DNA from: an uncultured Lactobacillus sp.
GTDB lineage: Bacteria; Bacillota; Bacilli; Lactobacillales; Lactobacillaceae
NCBI GenBank assembly: GCA_937916845.1
Contig: CALFSK010000014.1
Location: 1-7,428, forward strand
Length of the DNA stretch: 7,428 nt
Direction of reading: 5' to 3'
Positions within the stretch are counted from its first letter, which is position 1, and the number at the start of each line of letters is the position of its first letter. Shown here in pieces: positions 3,825 through 7,428 of this stretch. The position numbers and the translations under genes are program-made. The notes beneath the pieces are model-generated. The model saw only the letters and a list, made by a program, of their open reading frames with translations. It made no database searches and was not told the DNA's origin.

Positions 3825-5216
3825 TTGGTTCAAGAGAAACACAACAAACTATTGAGCGCAATAATTTCGATTGGTCTTTTAAGCTTTTTAGGAATAGTGG
3901 TTGAAACAGCGTTAAACATAACCTTCCCACAATTAACAACGTATTTTTCTATACCTATCAGTCAAGTTCAATGGTTGACTACTGGATATATGCTAGTCTC
4001 AACTAGTTTGATTCCATTGGGTTCATTCTTTTTAAGACGGTTTCGTGTGGTAACTTTATTTAGAGTTTCGTGCTTAAGCTTTTTAGTCGGTACGTTGATT
4101 GCAAGCTTTTCCAACAGCTTTAATTTAGTTTTGCTAGGCCGCTTATGTCAAGGCATTGCTGATGGAATCGCGTTACCGTTGATGTTTGCTGTCATACTAG
4201 ATCAAGTGCCAAAGAAAAAAGTTGGCACTTTTATGGGGCTAGGTAGCTTAGTTATTGCCTTTGCACCAGCAGTGGGTCCCATATATGGTGGCATAATTCA
4301 GGACACATTCAATTGGCATTTTCTATTTATAATTTTAATACCAATTATTATGGTTACCTGGCTGCTTGGTGAGCTTAGCATTGAACAAAGTTCACCGGTT
4401 CATTACGTTCCCTTTGATGTCCGTGGGGGCATTTTCTTGGCCATTTTTTTGACAACGACGTTGATGTTTATTGTTAACTTGACTGCTAACAGTAGCTCTT
4501 TTAAATTGTATTTATTTTTACTAGGAACAGCTTTTTTTAGTGGCTTACTTTTCCTTCTTAATGAGAAGCATAAGAGCCATAAATTGTTGGAATTAAGTCT
4601 CTTTAAAAACAAACGCTTTTTGCAGTTGTTAAGTGCTTTTTTTCTATTGCAATTCAGTTCTTTGAGTATGTCATACTTAATCCCTAATGTGCTACAAATA
4701 CTTTTTGCCCAGTCACCTGGTTTGGTAGGTTTTCTAATTGCTCCTGCCGCTGTGATTGATGCAGTGCTATCGGTGGTTGCTGGTATTATTTACGATAAAA
4801 CTGCACCCCGCTTACCCATTATAAGTGGCTGTATAATCATTGGACTGACCTTTTTGGGCGCCAACCTATTTACACCAAGTATTGGCGGGCTGGTTTTAAT
4901 ATATATGCTTTTTATGGTGGGATTGAGCTTTAGCTACAGTAACATCATGACCTATAGTTTGTCTCAATTACCTGCTGGGTTAGTAAATGATGGTAATTCG
5001 ATTTATATGACGGTTCAAGCTTATTCAGGAGCAGTTGGAATTGCAATATCGTCCTCTATTGTTTCTTTATTGCAGAAACAACAAGGGAGTGTAATTTCAG
5101 GGACAAAATGGGGGTTAGCAATCAATTTCTTGATTTTGTTTTTTGTTGCCGTATTCACAATTTCTCTATGCTTGATAGCTTTACGAAATAAAGTAATTAA
5201 AGGAGATAAAGAGTAA
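3825..5216 (+). CDS. MFS multidrug exporter, DHA2 (EmrB/QacA) type
   Basis: A 463-residue, highly hydrophobic membrane protein, expected to export drugs or toxic metabolites in exchange for protons. ETALNITFP in helix 1 (about residues 27-35) corresponds to the DHA2 motif D1; GRLCQGIADG in helix 4 (about 105-114) carries the motif B arginine; APAVGPIYGG in helix 5 (about 147-156) is antiporter motif C. Length and the hydrophobic stretches fit the 14-helix group. The loop after helix 2 (FFLRRF) is a poor match to motif A. The start is the TTG at 3825-3827, eight bases after GGAAGG (3811-3816); a GTG at 3816 is in frame but overlaps that ribosome site. Its stop overlaps the ATG of the HD gene (TAATG), so the two were translationally coupled. 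It is intact, and substrate is not predictable. Confidence 0.9.
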   Translation: MVQEKHNKLLSAIISIGLLSFLGIVVETALNITFPQLTTYFSIPISQVQWLTTGYMLVSTSLIPLGSFFLRRFRVVTLFRVSCLSFLVGTLIASFSNSFNLVLLGRLCQGIADGIALPLMFAVILDQVPKKKVGTFMGLGSLVIAFAPAVGPIYGGIIQDTFNWHFLFIILIPIIMVTWLLGELSIEQSSPVHYVPFDVRGGIFLAIFLTTTLMFIVNLTANSSSFKLYLFLLGTAFFSGLLFLLNEKHKSHKLLELSLFKNKRFLQLLSAFFLLQFSSLSMSYLIPNVLQILFAQSPGLVGFLIAPAAVIDAVLSVVAGIIYDKTAPRLPIISGCIIIGLTFLGANLFTPSIGGLVLIYMLFMVGLSFSYSNIMTYSLSQLPAGLVNDGNSIYMTVQAYSGAVGIAISSSIVSLLQKQQGSVISGTKWGLAINFLILFFVAVFTISLCLIALRNKVIKGDKE

Positions 5217-5874
5217 TGAGTTTAGATGATATAAAATCATTTTCTAAAGAAAATATGGCCTTTGATCCAACTGGGCATGATTTTCTTCATGCCCAAAGAG
5301 TGGCTAAGCTAGCTCAAAAAAAATATATAGAAGATTTTAAAAAAAATGAAACTGATATTGGTCTGTATGTTGTGAAAGCAGCTAGCTATTTGCATGACAC
5401 CATAGACTAAAAAGTCACTGCAGATAGAATAGACTGAGAGGAGTACGAATTATACTTAGCCATGAGAATATTACAACTCCGGCTAGAGAAGACATTTTAG
5501 ATATTATCCAACATATGTCATATGCTGACAACATTGAACACCATTATCAGCTTTCTAACGAAGGTAAATGTGTTCAGGACGCTGATAGACTTGATGCACT
5601 AGGTGCAATCGGCATAGCACGTGCATTTGCTTACGGCGGGCACGCTGGACAGGAAATATATGATTCCAAAATATCAGTGAAGAAAATCAAAACACACGAT
5701 GATTATCGCCATCACAAAAGTACAACCATCAATCACTTTTATGAAAAGCTGCTGAAATTAGCAAGTTCAATGAATACCAGAACGGGAAAGCAAGAAGCCA
5801 GTCGTCGAACAAAGTATATGCGTGATTTCTTATCTGAATTCCAAATGGAAACAGGTGTAAAAGATGAGACATAA
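5216..5874 (+). pseudogene. HD-domain phosphohydrolase, broken by a stop and a frameshift
   Basis: The ATG at 5216, with AAAGGAG (5199-5205), opens an HD-superfamily hydrolase of the YedJ/YpgQ type, metal-dependent enzymes thought to act on phosphorylated or nucleotide substrates. The metal ligands are all present in the DNA: H25 of GHDFLHAQRV, H60-D61 of YLHDTID, and the later D of QDADRLDALG. After residue 64 there is a TAA (5408-5410) where the family has an ordinary codon. The remainder (KVTAD..., then VRIILSHENITTPAREDIL and SYADNIEHHYQL) is split by a frameshift, probably the loss of one base (or four) around 5426-5434, and then reads cleanly to TAA at 5872-5874. Whole length would be about 215 residues, normal for the family. 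The second half has no ribosome site at its first ATG (5515). The lesions look recent, since both halves are otherwise well preserved. Confidence 0.88.
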
Positions 5875-5900
5875 TGAGTACATTTATTTTTACATTTTGA

Positions 5901-7428
5901 TTACAAGTGCATACCCCCATCTTCATGCCGGTTCCGGGTTTGGTGTTGCCGTTGCTTTTTCGTCATTTCCCACTCAGTCTCCTTTAAACCTTGCGCCTGT
6001 TTTTGCCGTTCGTAATCTTCATCACGGGCATATAAGGCGGTCATGATTGCGTTACTAAAGGCCGTCTTTAAGTAATAGCTTGGACTAACTGGCTTGTAAT
6101 TTAGCGGTTGATAATGTCCAATATTTACTTTTCTATACTGGTCGTCCTTGGCTTGTTGCCCTTTTAACTGCTTTTGGATTTTCTCGATCTGACTGTTCTT
6201 AATCGTCGGATCGGCTTTGCATTCGCCAAAAAAGAGTTGTTTAGTGCCATCATGCTTTAAAACCCGTTGTAAGTGATGATTTTCTAACTGATCTAAGCTA
6301 AGCTGTCCCGATAAATAAGCTAGTCCTTGTTGATGTTCTTGGGGACTGAACACCTGTGGTGGATTTGCTTGCCACTGTTCAATTGTTTCAGCCTGACATG
6401 GCTTTAAAACAGGATCATAGTACATCACGGCTGTATAGGCTTGTTCCTGTTTAGTCAATGGCAATCCATCTAAATCGCCTTTGGGAAAGGCCCTTTTCAA
6501 TACTTCATGGTATTGCGTTTGAATAACTTGCTTAACAGCCATGATTGTTCGCAAATCTTTGACTGCGCGAGTAATCTTTTGCTGCTCGGTTGGTGAATAC
6601 TTTTCTAGTAGACCTTGATCAACGTGTTCTAGACTTTCTAAGCTATCATCATGAATCATCAGCGTATATTTAAGCTCGATTTTGACTTCCTTTTCTTGTT
6701 GCATTAATAACTTCCAGCCAACGTATGGCCGTTTGGTAAAGGTCAATAATTGTTGGGTCAACAAATCATCACGAATGTTCATTAAACGTTCGTTTAATTC
6801 ACTACCCTTGAAAACTGTTTGTTCGCTATCGGTTTCCTTAATTAATTCTCGTCTTTCAGCTTGCGTGGTCTGTTCAAAATTAAGCTCTGGATAAAGTTTT
6901 TTAGTCGTGCGATCAACCACTTTATTTAAGAGTTCATCTGCTTTTTTGAGTGAGCTTTCTTGTTGGTTAATTGTCAATAATTGTTTAGTCACATCTTCAC
7001 CAACCGCATGTTTAATTAAGGTACTGTTTTTCCAATTAAATAGCATGCGCCGCTTATCATCTAAGTTCTCCAAACTGATATAAGTTTTCAGTTCATGGCT
7101 TAGCTCTTTAACTACCCGTTTTTCATTAAACGAGAAGTGTTTACTTAGGCTATCTAAATGACCTCTATTGATTGCTTTTTCTTGGTTATTTTTATAACTG
7201 GCTTTGGCCTTGCGATAGTCCTTAACTTGTTGATTAAATTCTTTTCTTTCATGCCGCTTACTATTGATTCCCTCATGTTGAGTTGGAACTTCATCTATTC
7301 CTTGATTTTCAAAGGATTTTTCGCTGATCCGATCGGGAATATTTTTTTGCTCTAAAACTTGATTAACACTCAACGCCCAATTGTGCCGCCATTCAGTTAT
7401 TTTTTCTTTTTTATCCCAATCAACCAAC
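5901..7428 (-). CDS. mobA: MobA/MobL-family relaxase, C-terminal ~508 residues (5' end off window)
   Basis: The frame is open to the right edge, so the beginning of the gene is missing here. The visible start ([20 protein letters not shown]) and [21 protein letters not shown] are the end of the MobA/MobL relaxase domain (PF03389-type, MOBQ), which nicks plasmid DNA at oriT and pilots the strand into a recipient. The catalytic tyrosine and histidine triad should lie in the roughly 170-180 residues beyond the window. What follows is a long hydrophilic, largely helical region rich in Lys, Glu and Gln, probably with coiled coils, and a basic tail. This fits the approximately 680-residue relaxases of lactobacillus plasmids. 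The gene converges on the broken HD gene with 26 bases between stops and no clear hairpin terminator. No frameshift is visible in this part. oriT is not in the window. Confidence 0.88.
   Translation of the reverse strand, partial: LVDWDKKEKITEWRHNWALSVNQVLEQKNIPDRISEKSFENQGIDEVPTQHEGINSKRHERKEFNQQVKDYRKAKASYKNNQEKAINRGHLDSLSKHFSFNEKRVVKELSHELKTYISLENLDDKRRMLFNWKNSTLIKHAVGEDVTKQLLTINQQESSLKKADELLNKVVDRTTKKLYPELNFEQTTQAERRELIKETDSEQTVFKGSELNERLMNIRDDLLTQQLLTFTKRPYVGWKLLMQQEKEVKIELKYTLMIHDDSLESLEHVDQGLLEKYSPTEQQKITRAVKDLRTIMAVKQVIQTQYHEVLKRAFPKGDLDGLPLTKQEQAYTAVMYYDPVLKPCQAETIEQWQANPPQVFSPQEHQQGLAYLSGQLSLDQLENHHLQRVLKHDGTKQLFFGECKADPTIKNSQIEKIQKQLKGQQAKDDQYRKVNIGHYQPLNYKPVSPSYYLKTAFSNAIMTALYARDEDYERQKQAQGLKETEWEMTKKQRQHQTRNRHEDGGMHL

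Noticed and set aside
5435..5437. Second in-frame TGA in the broken HD gene
   Set aside because: The family-like sequence (VRIILSHENIT) is already in the other frame at this point, so the TGA probably lies after the frameshift and is not an independent mutation.
1..7428. CRISPR array, tRNA or rRNA genes, complete insertion sequence
   Set aside because: No regularly spaced repeats, no cloverleaf-like segment and no transposase or paired terminal inverted repeats were seen on either strand.

Overview
The window looks like a mosaic of accessory DNA from a Lactobacillaceae bacterium (Lactiplantibacillus/Lacticaseibacillus-like). The basis is family recognition: a lactobacillus-type serine recombinase N-terminus, a lactobacillus Hol_Tox/Fst-like toxin peptide, a MobA/MobL relaxase of the kind on lactobacillus plasmids, strong AGGAGG ribosome sites and several TTG/GTG starts. 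The species cannot be fixed from this. The relaxase at the right edge suggests a mobilizable plasmid or an integrated piece of one. No replication gene or origin is visible.

Left part (1-2000, all minus strand): one intact DegV-family fatty-acid-binding protein (356-1213), with a near-consensus promoter and ribosome site, sits among gene remnants. These are a C-terminal Dps fragment (82-339), the C-terminal end of an iron-type ABC permease with its terminator (1349-1633), the C-terminal end of a GNAT acetyltransferase (1743-1862) and the first 34 codons of a serine recombinase (1855-1965) joined to the GNAT remnant. About 110 bases between permease and GNAT remnants are unassigned. The region looks repeatedly deleted and rejoined.

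Middle part (2000-3200): an AT-rich stand-alone FRG-domain protein on the minus strand, read from a TTG start and ended by a strong hairpin terminator. Its family is linked to phage defence, but this protein's role is unknown.

3300-3700: a type I toxin-antitoxin locus. It has a 34-residue GTG-started holin-like toxin, its own promoter, a structured leader, a shared bidirectional terminator, and a candidate antisense RNA from an extended -10 promoter facing it. A 13-bp long-range pairing between the 5' and 3' parts of the toxin mRNA is the most interesting structural signal here.

3700-5874: a plus-strand operon of an intact 14-TMS-type MFS drug exporter, overlapping by one base (TAATG) an HD-domain hydrolase that is broken by one stop codon and one frameshift. 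Two dyads around the promoter suggest that the exporter is regulated.

5901-7428: the C-terminal ~508 residues of the relaxase (minus strand), converging on the broken HD gene. Its catalytic N-terminus lies beyond the right edge.

Roles are read from motifs and memory of the families. No search was run.
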